Assembly (NCBI RefSeq): GCF_001659605.2
Contig: NC_035166.2
Span: 17,317,003 to 17,381,002, forward strand
Length of the DNA: 64,000 nucleotides
Direction: 5' to 3'
Origin: Manihot esculenta
Lineage: Eukaryota; Streptophyta; Magnoliopsida; Malpighiales; Euphorbiaceae
The notes beneath the pieces are model-generated. The model made no database searches. It was not told the DNA's origin and saw nothing but the letters and a program-made list of their open reading frames with translations. Made by a program: the position numbers and the translations under genes. Shown piece by piece: positions 42,809 through 54,694 of the stretch; the first letter of the stretch is position 1; each line of letters opens with the position of its first letter.

Positions 42809-43780
42809 AAAAGCCCAATCCAAGGGGGCAAAGATTCGGTCCCCACTAACTCTTCTAACCCTAATAGAGAGATAAAATGTTTTAAATGTTTGGGAAAAGG
42901 ACATATTGCATCTCAATGTCCTAATAAAAGAGTTAAGATAGCAACTGCTGATGGGGGTGTAGTGTCTGATTCTGATCATAGTAATGATGAGATATATGCT
43001 AATATGACTGAATTGATTAATGCTCATAATGACTGTGATGATTCGGATGTGTTTGTTGATAATGTGTTGCTTGCTGAACGTGGTGAGATGCTTGTTGCTA
43101 GGCGTGCTTTGAATATCCAGGTTAGGGAAGAAAGCCTAGAACAACGGGAAAACATATTTCACACTAGGTGTTTGGTTAATGAAAAAGTGTGTACTCTCAT
43201 TATTAATGGGGGTAGTTGCACAAATGTGGCTAGTGTGTATATGGTGGAGAAATTGGGTTTGGCTTCTATTAAACACCCTAACCCATACAGATTGCAATGG
43301 TTGAATGATTGTGGTGAGGTTAGGGTTATACGCCAAGTGCTTATACCATTTTCTATTGGTAGGTACAAGGATGAGATCTTGTGTGATGTGGTACCTATGC
43401 AGGCAAGCCATATGTTGTTGGGTAGGCCGTGGCAATATGATAGAAAGGTGCAACATGATGGGTTCAATAACAAGTACTCCTTTACTTATGAAGGACAGAA
43501 GGTTATACTCGCTCCTTTATCACCTCAAGAGGTATATGCTGATCAAATAAAAATGCTGGAGAGGGAGAGGGAGGCTTCGGCCTTGGCTACAAAGGAGAGT
43601 GAGAGCTTGAGTTCTGCGGTAAAAATGAGAGAAAAGTGTGAGTCTCTTAGTAAAGAGACTGGAAAAGAATCAAGACCAATAAATGGCCCATTGGTGAGAG
43701 AAAAGATGCAAGAGGGGAAGGCAAAACAGACATTTTATGCGAGAGCGAGAGAGGCTAAGAGTGCTATATCTTTAGGGTAG
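42809..43780 (+). pseudogene. D zinc knuckle and protease
   Basis: CFKCLGKGHIASQC knuckle (about 42878-42920), EESLEQRENIFHTRC, then the protease with IINGGSC where X has IIDGGSC. The catalytic Asp is Asn near 43205. LLGRPWQYDRK follows. In-frame TAG at 43778-43780 separates it from RT. Confidence 0.8.
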
Positions 43781-43783
43781 CCC

Positions 43784-46264
43784 ATGTTGCTTATAAGATA
43801 TAAGGAGATTTTATTTGTTGACACTGATATTAACCTTTCTTCTTTGCCTTCTAGTTTTAAGTCTATGATGCAGGAATTCAGTGATGTCTTTCCAGATGAG
43901 CAACCTAGTGGATTGCCACCGTTGAGGGGGATTGAGCATCAGATAGATTTCATACCTGGTTCTAGCATTCCAAATAGACCAGCTTACCGAAGCAATCCAA
44001 TGGAAACAAAGGAAATGCAAAGGCAAATTGACGAGCTTATGGAGAAGGGATTGGTGAGAGAGAGTTTAAGTCCATGCGCTGTTCCTGTGCTGCTTGTTCC
44101 AAAGAAGGATGGCACTTGGCGAATGTGTGTTGATTGTAGAGCAGTTAACAAAATCACAATGAAGTACAGGCATCCTATACCTCGGCTAGATGACATATTG
44201 GATGAGCTTCATGGTGCCAGGTACTTTACAAAAAATGATCTTATGAGTGGATATCATCAGATTAGGATGAAACCTGGTGATGAATGGAAAATTGCATTTA
44301 AGACAAAGTATGGTTTGTATGAATGGTTAGTTATGCCTTTTGGTTTGTCAAATGCACCTAGTACGTTTATGAGGCTAATGAATCATGTGTTGCGTGCATA
44401 CTTAGGAAAATTTGTAGTTGTTTACTTTGATGATATCTTGATCTATAGCAGGTCTCTCGACGAACATATTGAGCATGTTAGGTTGGTTCTACAGGTTTTG
44501 AGGCAAGAGAGCTTGTATGCTAAACTTAAGAAGTGCACATTTTGTATAGATAGACTTGTTTTCCTTGATTTTGTTGTGAGTGCACAGGGAATTGAGGTAG
44601 ATGAAGAGAAGGTGAAAGCTATAAAGGACTGGCCTATTCCTAAATCTATTTCAGATGTGAGGAGGTTTCATGGCCTTGCAAGCTTTTACAGGAGGTTTGT
44701 GCGCGATTTCTCTACGATTGCAGTACCACTCACAGGAATTATTAAGAAGGAAGTTGGGTTCAAATGGGGAGAGGAGCAACAGAAAGCTTTTGACTGCTTA
44801 AAAGGGAAGTTAATATCCGCTCCTATATTATCTTTACCTAACTTTGATAAAACTTTTGAAATTGAGTGTGATGCTTCTGGTGTAGGTATTGGGGCTGTGT
44901 TGATGCAAGAGAAGAAACCAATAGCCTATTTCAGCGAGAAGTTGAACGGAGCACATCTTAATTATTCAACCTATGAAAAGGAGTTGTATGCCTTAGTGAG
45001 AGCACTGGACGTGTGGCAACACTATCTCCTGCTCAAGGAGTTTGTGATACATACGGATCATGAGTCCTTAAAACACTTGAAGGGACAAGGCAAGTTGAAT
45101 AAAAGGCATGGTAAGTGGGTTGAGTTTATTGAACAATTTCCATATGTGATTAAGTATAAGCATGGGAAAGACAATGTGGTTGCAGATGCTTTGTCTAGGA
45201 GGTGTGCTTTAATTAATGCTATGAGTTCTAAATTGCTTGGTTTTGCGCATGTTAAAGACTTGTACATTAATGATGTTGATTTCGGCAATGTGTTTGTGGC
45301 TTGTGAGCATGGAGCTTTTAACTCTTTTTATAGGCATGATAGTTACTTGTTTAAGGGTAAGAAATTGTGTGTACCTAGATGCTCTATGCGTGATTTGCTT
45401 GTGCTTGAATCTCATTGCGGTGGTTTGATGGGGCATTTTGGAGTACATAAGACTTATGACACCTTATTTGAGCATTTTTATTGGCCTTCTATGCGCAAAG
45501 ACGTTGAGAAATTGTGTGCTTCTTGTATTGCATGTAGACAGGCAAAGTCTAAGTCTATGCCTCATGGTCTTTATATGCCTTTACCTGTTCCTAGTTCACC
45601 TTGGATGGATATTTCTATGGACTTTGTGCTTGGCTTACCTAGGACTAGGCGTGGTAGAGATAGCATATTTGTTGTTGTCGACAGGTTTAGCAAGATGGCT
45701 CACTTCATTCCTTGCCATAAAACTGATGACGCCATCAATGTCGCTGACTTGTTCTTCCTGGAAGTGGTTCGACTTCATGGAGTGCCAAGGACAATTGTGT
45801 CAGATAGAGATACAAAGTACCTTTCGCATTTTTGGAAAGTATTGTGGGGTAAGTTGGGTACTAAACTCTTATATTCTACTACTTGTCATCCACAGACAGA
45901 TGGCCAAACAGAGGTGGTGAATAGAACTCTTGGTAACTTACTCAGAGCTATAGTGGGTAAGAATTTGAACACTTGGGAAGATTGCTTGCCTTTCATTGAG
46001 TTTGCATATAACCGTAGCATATATTCTTCTACGGGGTTTTCTCCATTTGAGCTTGTTTATGGTTTTAACCCACTAACTGTACTTGATCTTGTTCCTTTAC
46101 CTTTACATGAGCTTGCTAGTTTAGATGGTGCTAAAAAGGAAGAATTGGTGAAGTCCTTACATGAGAAGGCTAGGTCCAACATAGAGAAGAGGAACAAGGT
46201 GTATGCTGACAGGGCAAATAGGAGACGGAAGAAAGTGGTGTTTGTTCCTGGTGATTGGGTTTAG
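43784..46264 (+). pseudogene. D RT, RNase H and integrase (CRM type)
   Basis: The 826-codon frame encodes RT ([19 protein letters not shown] near 44422-44440), RNase H ([11 protein letters not shown]) and integrase. Integrase has an HHCC finger and a D-D-E core with SDRDTKY. A TAG replaces the second Trp of GDWVW at 46262-46264. [12 protein letters not shown] has Asn in place of the Ile usual in KIDL. Apart from the stop codons it looks recently functional. Confidence 0.88.
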
Positions 46265-46726
46265 GTGCACTTCCGAAAGGAACGATTTCCAAATCAGAGG
46301 AAGAATAAGCTGGATGCTCGTGGTGATGGTCCATTTCAAGTCTTAGAGCGAATCAATGACAATGCTTATAAAATAGACTTGCCAGGTGAGTATGGGGTTA
46401 GTGCTACCTTTAATGTGTCTGACTTGTCTCCTTTTGACCATGTTCCAGATTTGAGGACAAATCTTTTCGAGGAAGGAGGGAATGATACGAACCAGCAAAC
46501 CCAATCACATGAGAATCAAGGAAGCAAGGATCTATTGGTGCTCCCTAGTGGACCACTGACAAGGAGCAAAGCTAAGAAGCTTGAAGTAGCTATGAACTTA
46601 CACATTCAAGAACAAATAACACAAGAATTGACTGAGCTTGCCTTTGGCAAATGTCTCGTGAAGCTTGAACACACACCTAAGCTACTCACCTTGCTTAAGG
46701 TGTGTAATGGAGATAGTGCTGTCTAA
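46265..46726 (+). pseudogene. D integrase C-terminus running into the 3' LTR
   Basis: Continues in frame after the [33 protein letters not shown], then across the PPT into U3 with SGPLTRSKAKK, ending at 46726. The U3-encoded tail resembles those of Y and Z and is unrelated to those of X and W. Confidence 0.75.
46447..46482 (+). promoter_or_regulatory. Pre-PPT stem-loop and PPT of D
   Basis: AGATTTG-AGGA-CAAATCT (46447-46464), a 7-bp stem. Relative to the other families a C-G pair is replaced by T-A on both sides. The PPT GAGGAAGGAGGGAA (46469-46482) follows. Confidence 0.65.
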
Positions 46727-47281
46727 TTTATTCAGCATTGATATGATGGGCTTGCTATATTTTTATGATTTAACACTTGTTTTATTTTAGCTTTGCTTGG
46801 ACTTGTATTCTGGCCATATTTTATCTTTTAAGTTTTAGAGTGTTGGGCCATGTTTTGGGCTTATGTTTTAATACTTATGCGTTATTTTAGTGTGTGATTG
46901 GGCTTGGGCCTTAGGTGCTTAAGTCAGACCCAAGAAGAGTGTCTTAGGGTTTTATTTGTTTTTCTCCTTACTATATAAGGATTAAAAACAATTGTAAGAG
47001 GCAGCTTTTAATCAAACTTTTCAGAATTTCTTTCATGCCTTTGGCGTGTATTGCTTTGAGTGAGAGTGAGGATTTGCTTTCATCAAGTGCACCAGAAATC
47101 TTGGCTAACTTATCAACTATTCGTTGTGGCGTTTATCGGATTCTCATCTAAATCCTTCGATCATTGGTGTTTCAGCTTCTCTAAGTTTGGGGTGCCATAG
47201 GAGGTGGGTTTATCAAATCTTTGGATTCCGTATCTACTTGTGCGTGTGGGTTTGAGGCTTGTGCCATAGGGTTCTGCGTCA
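46483..47281 (+). repeat. D 3' LTR
   Basis: 799 bases, TGATACGAACC to CTGCGTCA. After about 250 bases it follows the X LTR closely, including TATATAAGG near 46972. The U3 start differs from that of X. Confidence 0.88.
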
Positions 47282-47685
47282 TAAGCTAACACACCTAAGC
47301 TATGCACTTGCACATTCAAGAACAAGTAACACAAGAATTGACTGAGGTTGCCATTGGCAAATGTCTCGCGAAGCTTGAAGACACACCTAAGCTAACTCAC
47401 CTTGCTTGAGGTCTGTAATGGCGATAGCGCTGCCTAATTTATTCGGCATTGTTCTGATGGCTTGCTATGTTTCATTATTTAAACACTTGTTATATTTTGG
47501 CTTTGCTTGGGCTTGTATTCTGGCTATATTTTATCTGGCCTTGTATTCTCATCTAAATCCTTTGATCATTAGTGTTTCCGCTTCTCTATGTGTGGGTGCC
47601 ATAGGAGGTGGGGGTATCAAGTCTTTGGATTCCATATCTACTTGTGCGTGTTGGTTTGAGCCTTGTGCCATAGGGTTCCATGTCA
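47282..47685 (+). repeat. D-type LTR fragment with internal deletion
   Basis: From about 47305 it repeats D U3 (HIQEQVTQELTE region), skips the promoter segment and ends GGGTTCCATGTCA. Old and decayed. Confidence 0.65.
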
Positions 47686-48881
47686 CTTTCCCTCCTTGGC
47701 TAGAGCCATATAGCTACGCTAAAGAGTCCTGCTGCAGCCCTTGCTTGATCCTCTCCCACAGATCACTAGTGGGCTGAATAATATCTGCCAGCTCACCCTT
47801 GCGAGTCAAGGCATCGGCAATAGGGTTTGCCTTGCCTGGCTTATACTCCGTGACATTGTCAAACTCAACAAGAAAGTCTTGCCATCGGGCCAGTTTTGGA
47901 GAGAGCTTCCACTGCGTTAGAAAGTAGCTGGTGGCCACATTGTCGGTCTTGACCACAAATTTGCTCCAAAGCAAGTACTGACGCCAAGTGCGGAGACAAT
48001 GCACAACGGCAGTCATCTCCCTGTCTTTCACCATATATATCTTTTCGGTGTCATTGAGCTTTCTACTTTCAAATGTAGCACAATGACACTCTTGCATAAG
48101 AGCCCCACCGACAGCAAAGTCAGAAGCATCGGCATGAACTTCGAAAGGCTTGGCACAATCAGGCAGGAATAGCACCGTTTGCTCCACAATTGCCTACTCT
48201 AGCCTTTTGAAGGCTTGCTGACACTTGCTGGACTAGTCCAAGCCTTGCCCTTTCTTCAGCAAATCAATGAGAGGGGCTGCGATGGAGGAGTATCCCTTGA
48301 TAAACCTGCTATAATAGTTGCTAAGACTAAGGAAAGACCTCAATTTAGTAAATTTGGTGGGTGGTTCCCATTCTTGAATAGCTTGCACCTTGGAAGGATC
48401 CATGCGCAGCTTGCCATCACCAATTATGTGCCCTAGGAAAGCCACCTCCTTTTGGGCAAATGAGCACTTCTCCCTTTTGACATAGAGCTGGTTTTCACAC
48501 AAAGTTTTAAACACTTGCCTCAAGTGTTCCAAATGCTCCCCTCAAGTATTACTATGGATAACAATATCATCAAGGTACACAACAACGAATTTGTCAAGGA
48601 ATGGAGCAAGTAGCTTGTTCATTAATGTGCAGAATGTAGGCGGTGCATTGGTGAGACCGAAAGGCATGACCAAGAATTCGTATGCTCCATAGCGAGTAAC
48701 ACAAGTTGTCTTGCCTTCGTCTCCATCGGCTATGTGGACTTGATAGTACGCTGATTTTGGATCCAGCTTTGAGAATATCCTCGCCTTGCCTAGCTGGTCA
48801 AACAAGTCTGCTATGAGCAGAATAGGGTACTTGATGGTGATCTTGTTTAAAGTCCTATAGTCAATGCATAGCCGAAGTTCA
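47686..48881 (-). pseudogene. RT/RNase H of another chromovirus (possibly Galadriel)
   Basis: Reverse-strand RT ([23 protein letters not shown]) and RNase H (VHADASDFAVGGALMQ; FVVKTDNVATSYF). The frame is broken at least twice (near 48188-48232 and 48540). KTDNVATSYF is typical of the Galadriel lineage as I recall it; the lineage call is weak. No LTR of this element is seen. Confidence 0.65.
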
Positions 48882-49687
48882 CGTGGAACCCTATGGCACA
48901 AGCCTGAAACCCACACGCACAAGTAGATATGGAATCCAAAGATTTGATAAACCCTCCTCCTATGGCACCCCACACTTAGAGAAGCTGAAACACCAATGAT
49001 CGAAGGATTTAGATGAGAATCTGACAAACGCAACAACAAATAGTTGATAAGTTAGCCAAGATTCTTGGTGCAATTGATGAAAGCAAATCCGCACTCTCAC
49101 TCAAAGCAATACACACCAAAGGCATGAAAAGAATTCTGAAGTTTTGATTAAAACCTGCCTCTTACAAGTGCTTGTTATCCTTATATAGTAAGGAGAAAAC
49201 AAATAAAACCCTAAGACACTCTACTTAGGCCTGGTCGAAACACATATAAGGCCCAAGCCCAATCACACACTAAAATAACACATTAAACACATAAGTATTA
49301 AAACATAAGCCCAAAACATGGCCCAACACTCTAAAACTTAAAAAGATAAAGTATGGCCAGAATACAAGCCCAAACAAAACTAAAATAAAATAAGTGTTTA
49401 AATAATAAAATATAGCAAGCCCATCATAACAAAGCTGAATCTTCAGAAAAGCCTTTCTTGATCTTCACTTTAGGCTTCCCTTTGTGTAGTTTTGGCCCAT
49501 AGGTTTGATTAGGCTTCCTAAGCCTATGGTTGCAAGTGTTGCACCAAATTTGCCCCATATGAGTTGAAACACGCCTCAAATGCATATGGATGATATGGAT
49601 ATGATTTTGAACTCCTTTTATATCCATTTGAATGATATAAGTTTGCTCCACACTATTGTTAGAAATCTGCCCTATTGGATCCATATG
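48882..49687 (-). repeat. X LTR inserted in the third chromovirus
   Basis: About 806 bases, reverse strand, with decayed termini (TCACGTGG, GGATCCATATG). It separates two parts of one RT domain; about 45 bases of host are lost, so there is no target duplication. Confidence 0.75.
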
Positions 49688-49800
49688 GTGCTTTGGAGGG
49701 CCTTATATAACCAGCATCCAGCAACTCCTTCAGCTGCCTCATCAATTCTTCTAGCTCAGGAGGCCCCTAGTTCCAGTTCAATGGCGTGGTCATCTTAATG
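49688..49800 (-). pseudogene. RT N-terminal fragment of the third chromovirus
   Basis: Reverse reading ELEELMRQLKELLDAGYIRPSKA, directly upstream of the RT at 48881. It includes a stop near its start. Confidence 0.6.
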
Positions 49801-50277
49801 TGGCCGAAATTGTGATATGCTTCCTATTTCATTTATATTGCCTTACCTATTTCAATTGATGGATGTAATTTATGGGAATCAATTTTGAATTATGAATTGG
49901 CTAGAACCAGATTAGGAGACAAAAGAAATTTTGCCTATTTCTAAATTGATTTGATATCAAATCCCTCTTTTAAGATCAGAACATTCGTCATAATGCTGAA
50001 GATGAGTGAAATTTAATTTTTTTTTTAATTCTATTTGTGGAATTTTGATACTTACCTTTTTGGGTAGATTTAAAAAGATCCATATTTAATTTGTCCAGAT
50101 TCGTTGTCATTTGGATTCCAAATTTCAGTCTTTCGGTTGAAGTTTGCTTCTGCTTCCTTGACATTGCTGGAGTATTGTTTGCTTGTGTCTATACTGTAGG
50201 TGATATTTTCATGTAGCACGTGATTGATGAGGTGGAGGAGACTAATGAGGCTGTTTTGGAAGTTGTAGAGGAGAATG
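49801..50277 (+). repeat. X leader and ORF fragments
   Basis: 49801-50215 is a degraded X leader. 50216-50277 matches the acidic part of the X ORF (HVIDEVEE...NE..LEVVEEN). The join shows a large internal deletion. Confidence 0.6.
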
Positions 50278-50526
50278 TGATTCCTAAATTCCCATTTGGA
50301 ATTTAAAATGGGAAATTCCAAATGATGGCAAATCAAGTTACCATCGATTAATTCAAGACTTACGAGATGAGAACTATATTTGGGAAGCATGAGAGAATAA
50401 GGAAAAAAGCTACACTCTCTTCAACACATGTGGACGCACAACACAATTTTAGATTGCATAATGCATGTATGGCCAAATTACATTTAGGCCAGTTTTATTA
50501 TTTTGTGGAATTTGTTTTAAATTAAT
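50278..50526 (+). repeat. W LTR U3 fragment
   Basis: W U3 tail region, from AAAATGGGAAATTCC to TTTGTTTTAAATTAA. Both ends are broken. Confidence 0.6.
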
Positions 50527-51066
50527 CCACTTAAGGGCATAATGCCCATGCCCTTTACATTTAAAGCAGAGTGACTGCACAGGAAAGGATAAAAATGAGA
50601 GATATGCATGAGAGAAAACGTTAGTCGGTGTGGAGGTGCCATCTGGGTTGCCACCCATTAGGGGAATAGAACATTAGATTGATTTTGTTCCTCGAGCTCA
50701 GATTCCAAACCGTCCAGCTTACCGGAGTAATCTTGAAGAGACGAAGGAATTGCAAAAGCAAGTTGATGAGTTGCTAGCTAAGGGGCATATCAGGGAGAGC
50801 CTTAGTCCATGTGCAGTACCTGTTTTGTTGGTTCCAAAGAAAGACGGAGCAATACGCATGTGTGTTGATTGTCATGCGATCAACAGAATCACTGTAAAGT
50901 ATTTTTGAGATTAACTAATGCACCTAGCATATTTATGTGGTGCTGTTTTCTTTACCAAAATTGATTTGAAAAGCGGTTATCATCAAATTAGGATGAAGCG
51001 GTTTATGTGAATGGTTAGTGATGCCTTTTGGCTTAACTAATGCACCTAGCATATTTATGAGATTAA
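50527..51066 (+). pseudogene. Scrambled B-type gag/RT fragments
   Basis: A zinc-knuckle piece in reverse (50536-50568), a post-protease linker piece (50569-50636), then RT pieces (LPPIRGIEH...NRPAYRS...MCVDCHAIN) in forward orientation. The RT part is shuffled: the stretch GCACCTAGCATATTTATG occurs at about 50919 and again at 51041. No function is possible. Confidence 0.7.
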
Positions 51067-52339
51067 TGATGTAAGCACGACCAACAACACCAAAAATGAT
51101 GAGCTAGCATTGCCTCAAGGACCAATTACAAGGTTGAGATCCAAGAGATTGAAGGAAGCACTTCAAGGATTCATGAAGGAATATGTTAAAGCTTTGCAAG
51201 TTCATTTTGAAGTTGAAAAACAATCTGGCCATTCCAAGTCAATTAGGCCAAATGAGTCCTTATTGACAATTCAAATTTTGTATTTATAGTGGGAAGTTAT
51301 TTAGTAGTGGGTAGTTATCCAGTAGTGGATAGTGGCATAGATAATGGATCGATGCAGAGTAGTGGGTAGTGGCATAGATCATGGGTCCATGCATAGTAGT
51401 GGGAAGTGGCAAAGGTCATGGATCTTTATTTATGTTATATAAAGCATCTCTTTTTCCATATTGTGGACAGATTATCAATTATTCAATACAATTGCTTTAT
51501 GCGATTCTTCTTTGAGAGCTTAAGAGAGATCTTGGATAGTGTTTTTACAAAACCAGTTGTACTTAATACTTGCTGTTTTAAGTGTCTATTTTGTTTGCTT
51601 GCTTTGAATTGTTTTTGTTGAGTCAATATTAAGATAAGTTAACCTAGGATTGCATGCTTAGGGATAACTTCGTGCTAAGCACATCCGTCTTGTTAATTTT
51701 TAATTCTTAGTTTGTCAATTTGGTGTCTTTCGGTCTGTTGGTTCCATACACTTAGTTTGACAAATTGCACTTAAAACAGCAAGTATTAAGTACAACTGGT
51801 TTTGTAAAAACACTATCCAAGATCTCTCTTAAGCTCTCAAAGAAGAATCGCATAAAGCAATTGTATTGAATAATTGATAATCTGTGTCTACAATAGAAAA
51901 ATGGATGCTTTATATAGCCTAAATTAAGACCCATGATCTTTGCCACTTCCCACTACTATACATGGACCCATGATCTTTGCCACTACCCACAACTATGCAT
52001 GGACCCATGATCTATGCCACTATCCACTACTAGGTAACCACCCACTACTGTTTAACTACCCACTACCAAATAACTACCCACTACTGGTTAACTACCAACT
52101 ACTAAATGACTACCCACTATAAATACAGAATTTGAATTGTCAATAAGGACACATTTGGCCTAATTGACTTGGAATGGCCAGATTGTTCTTCAACTTCAAA
52201 ATGAACTTGCAAAGCTTCAACATATTCCTTCATGAATCCTTGAAGTGCTTCCTTCAACCTCTTGGATCTCAGCCTTGTAATTGGTCCTTGAGGCAATGCT
52301 AGCTCATCATTTTTGGTGTTGTTGGTCGTGCTTACATCA
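51067..52339. repeat. Palindrome of Y U3 and leader, joined to B#2
   Basis: The left arm starts TGATGTAAGC (51067) and the right arm ends GCTTACATCA (52339). Each arm is the first part of a Y LTR to GATCTTGG, then Y leader from ATAGTG to GTTTTAAGTG. Both arms share the same deletion between LTR and leader. The loop (51585-51767) is further leader. The turn lies at a shared CAC. Arms differ by a small indel of about 54 bases in the tandem-repeat zone. The right end meets the B#2 PPT exactly. Confidence 0.8.
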
Positions 52340-53889
52340 TCCCCTCCCTCTTGAAAAGGATTCGTCCTCGAATCTGTACCAAAATCAAAAGGAGACAAAT
52401 CAGAAACATTAAAGGTAGCACTTACACCAAACTCACCTGGCAGATCAATTATGTATGCATTGTCATTGATCCGTTTCAGCACTTGATATGGTCCATCCCC
52501 TCGTGCATCGAGTTTTGATTTCCTTTGAGTTGGAAACCTTTCCTTTCGCATATGGATCCAAACCCAATCACCTGGTTTGAATACAACTTATTGGCCTGTT
52601 TCTCATATATGCTGTTACGCTTCTCAATATGCTCACGCGCTTTCACGTGTATTGATTTAACCATTTCAGCCTTCGCTTTTCCATCTAAATTAGACAACTC
52701 GTTCAAAGGTAAAGGCATTAAATCTAGTACAGTTAATGGATTAAAACCATACACAACCTCAAAAGGTGAATAACCAGTAGAAGAATGGACTGCTCGATTA
52801 TAAGCAAATTCAACATATGGCAAACATTCTTCCCAAGTTTTCAAGTTCCTACCCACAATAGCACGAAGCATAGTTCCTAAAGTCCTATTAACAACTTCAG
52901 TTTGGCCATCTGTTTGTGGATGACAAGTAGTAGAAAATAAAAGTTTAGTACCCAATTTCCCCCACAAAACACGCCAGAAATGACTAAGGAACTTAGAATC
53001 TCTATCAGAAACAATAGTCCTAGGTATACCATGCAAACGGACTACTTCCCTGAAAAACAAATGAGCTATGTTCGTTGCATCATCAATTTTATGACATGGA
53101 ATAAAATGTGCCATCTTGCTAAAGCGATCTACAACAACAAACACTGAATCTCTACCTCTTTTTGTCCTAGGTAAACCTATCACAAAATCCATAGATATAT
53201 CAGTCCAAGGTTCAGTAGGTACAGGCAAAGGAGTATACAACCCATGTGGCAAGGACTTAGATTTAGCCTGTTTACATGCAAAGCATTGAGCACAAATTTT
53301 CTCTACATATTTTCGCATGTTAGGCCAATAAAAGTGTTCATTCAACATGTCTAAAGTCTTTTGCACACCAAAATGTCCCATTAATCCTCCTGAATGTGAT
53401 TCTCTAACAAGCAACACACGCACTGAACAATTAGGTATGCATATTTGTTTCCCCCTAAAAAGAAACCCATCATGCAAATAAAACGTTTTAAATGCCCCAT
53501 GTTCACATGCCTTAAATACATCAGAAAAATCAGTATCATTCTCATACATATCTTTCAAATGCTCAAATCCTAACAACTTAGAACTAAGCATGGAAGTCAA
53601 TGCATAACGTCTAGATAATGCATCGGCAATCACATTCTATTTACCTTGCTTGTATTTAATCACATAAGGAAAGATTTCGAGATATTCAACCCACTTACCA
53701 TGCCGCTTGTTCAACTTCCCTTGTCCCTTCAAGTGTTTGAGAGACTGATGGTCGGTATGAATCACAAACTCATTAGGCAGCAAGTAGTGTTCCCAAACTT
53801 CAAGAGCCCTAATCAGTGCATAGAACTCTTTGTCATAGGTGGAATAGTTCAATTGTGCGCCACCTAACTTCTCACTAAAATATGCTATG
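52340..53889 (-). pseudogene. B#2 RNase H end and integrase
   Basis: Reverse strand: [23 protein letters not shown], a TAG near 53637, then HHCC finger (about 53270-53400), MDFVIGL, SDRDSKF, QTEVVNR. A loss of about 11 bases near 52590 shifts the frame before the DWVWI segment. The C-terminus then continues past stem-loop (52359-52374) and PPT (52340-52353) into U3, stopping at 52117. Confidence 0.82.
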
Positions 53890-54689
53890 TGACGCGGAAC
53901 CCTATGGCACAAGCCTCAATATCACACGCACAAGTAGATACGGAATCCAAAGATCTGATAAACCCACCTCCTATGGCACCCCAAACTTAGAGAAGCTGAA
54001 ACACCAATGATCGAAGGATTTAGATGAGAATCCGACAAACGCCACAACGAATAGTTGATAAGTTAGCCAAGATTCCTGGTGCAATTGATGAAAGCAAATC
54101 CTCACTCTCACTCAAAGCAATACACGCCAAAGGCATGAAAGAAATTCTGAAAAGTTTGATTAAAAGCTACCTCTTACAATTGTTTCTTATCCTTATATAG
54201 TAAGGAGAAAAATAAATAAAACCCTAAGACACTCTTCTTGGGCCTGACTTAAACACATAAGGCCCAAGCCCAATCACACACTAAAATAACACATAAGTAT
54301 TAAAACATAAGCCCAAAACATGGCCCAACACTCTAAAACTTAAAAGATAAAATATGGCCAGAATACAAGCCCAAACAAAGCTAAAATAAAATAAGTGTTC
54401 AAATAATAAAACATAGCAAGCCCATCATAACAAAGCTGAATCTTCACAAAAACCTTACTTGATCTTCACTTTAGGCTTTCCTTTATGTAGTTTTAGCCCA
54501 TAGGTTTGATTAGGCTCCCTCAGCCTATGATTGCAAGTGTTGCACCAAATCTGTCCCATATGAATTAAAGCACGCCCCAAATATATATGGATTATATGAA
54601 TATGATTTTGAACTACTCTTGGATTCATTGGAATGATATAAGTTTGCTCCACACCATTGTTAGAAATTTGTCCTATTGGATCCGTATCA
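53890..54689 (-). mobile_element. Solo X LTR in B#2 RNase H
   Basis: 800 bases, TGACGCGG to GGATCCGTATCA, with CTATG duplicated at 53885-53889 and 54690-54694. Removing it joins the RNase H reading exactly. Confidence 0.93.
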
Positions 54690-54694
54690 CTATG

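Larger units (their letters stand above)
41823..47281 (+). mobile_element. D: autonomous-type CRM element, 5' end lost
   Basis: Begins directly in the gag start (KNVVDSTGESES...) against the Tekay LTR; its 5' LTR and leader are missing. Gag, protease, RT, RNase H, integrase, stem-loop, PPT and a full 3' LTR (46483-47281) follow. It is the closest complete-coding relative of X. The protease is about as similar as one X copy to another, and LTRs beyond U3 match. Confidence 0.85.

Noticed and set aside
47686..49800. Part of element D
   Set aside because: It is on the opposite strand with a different RT/RNase H type (KTDNVATSYF, YLDD) from D.
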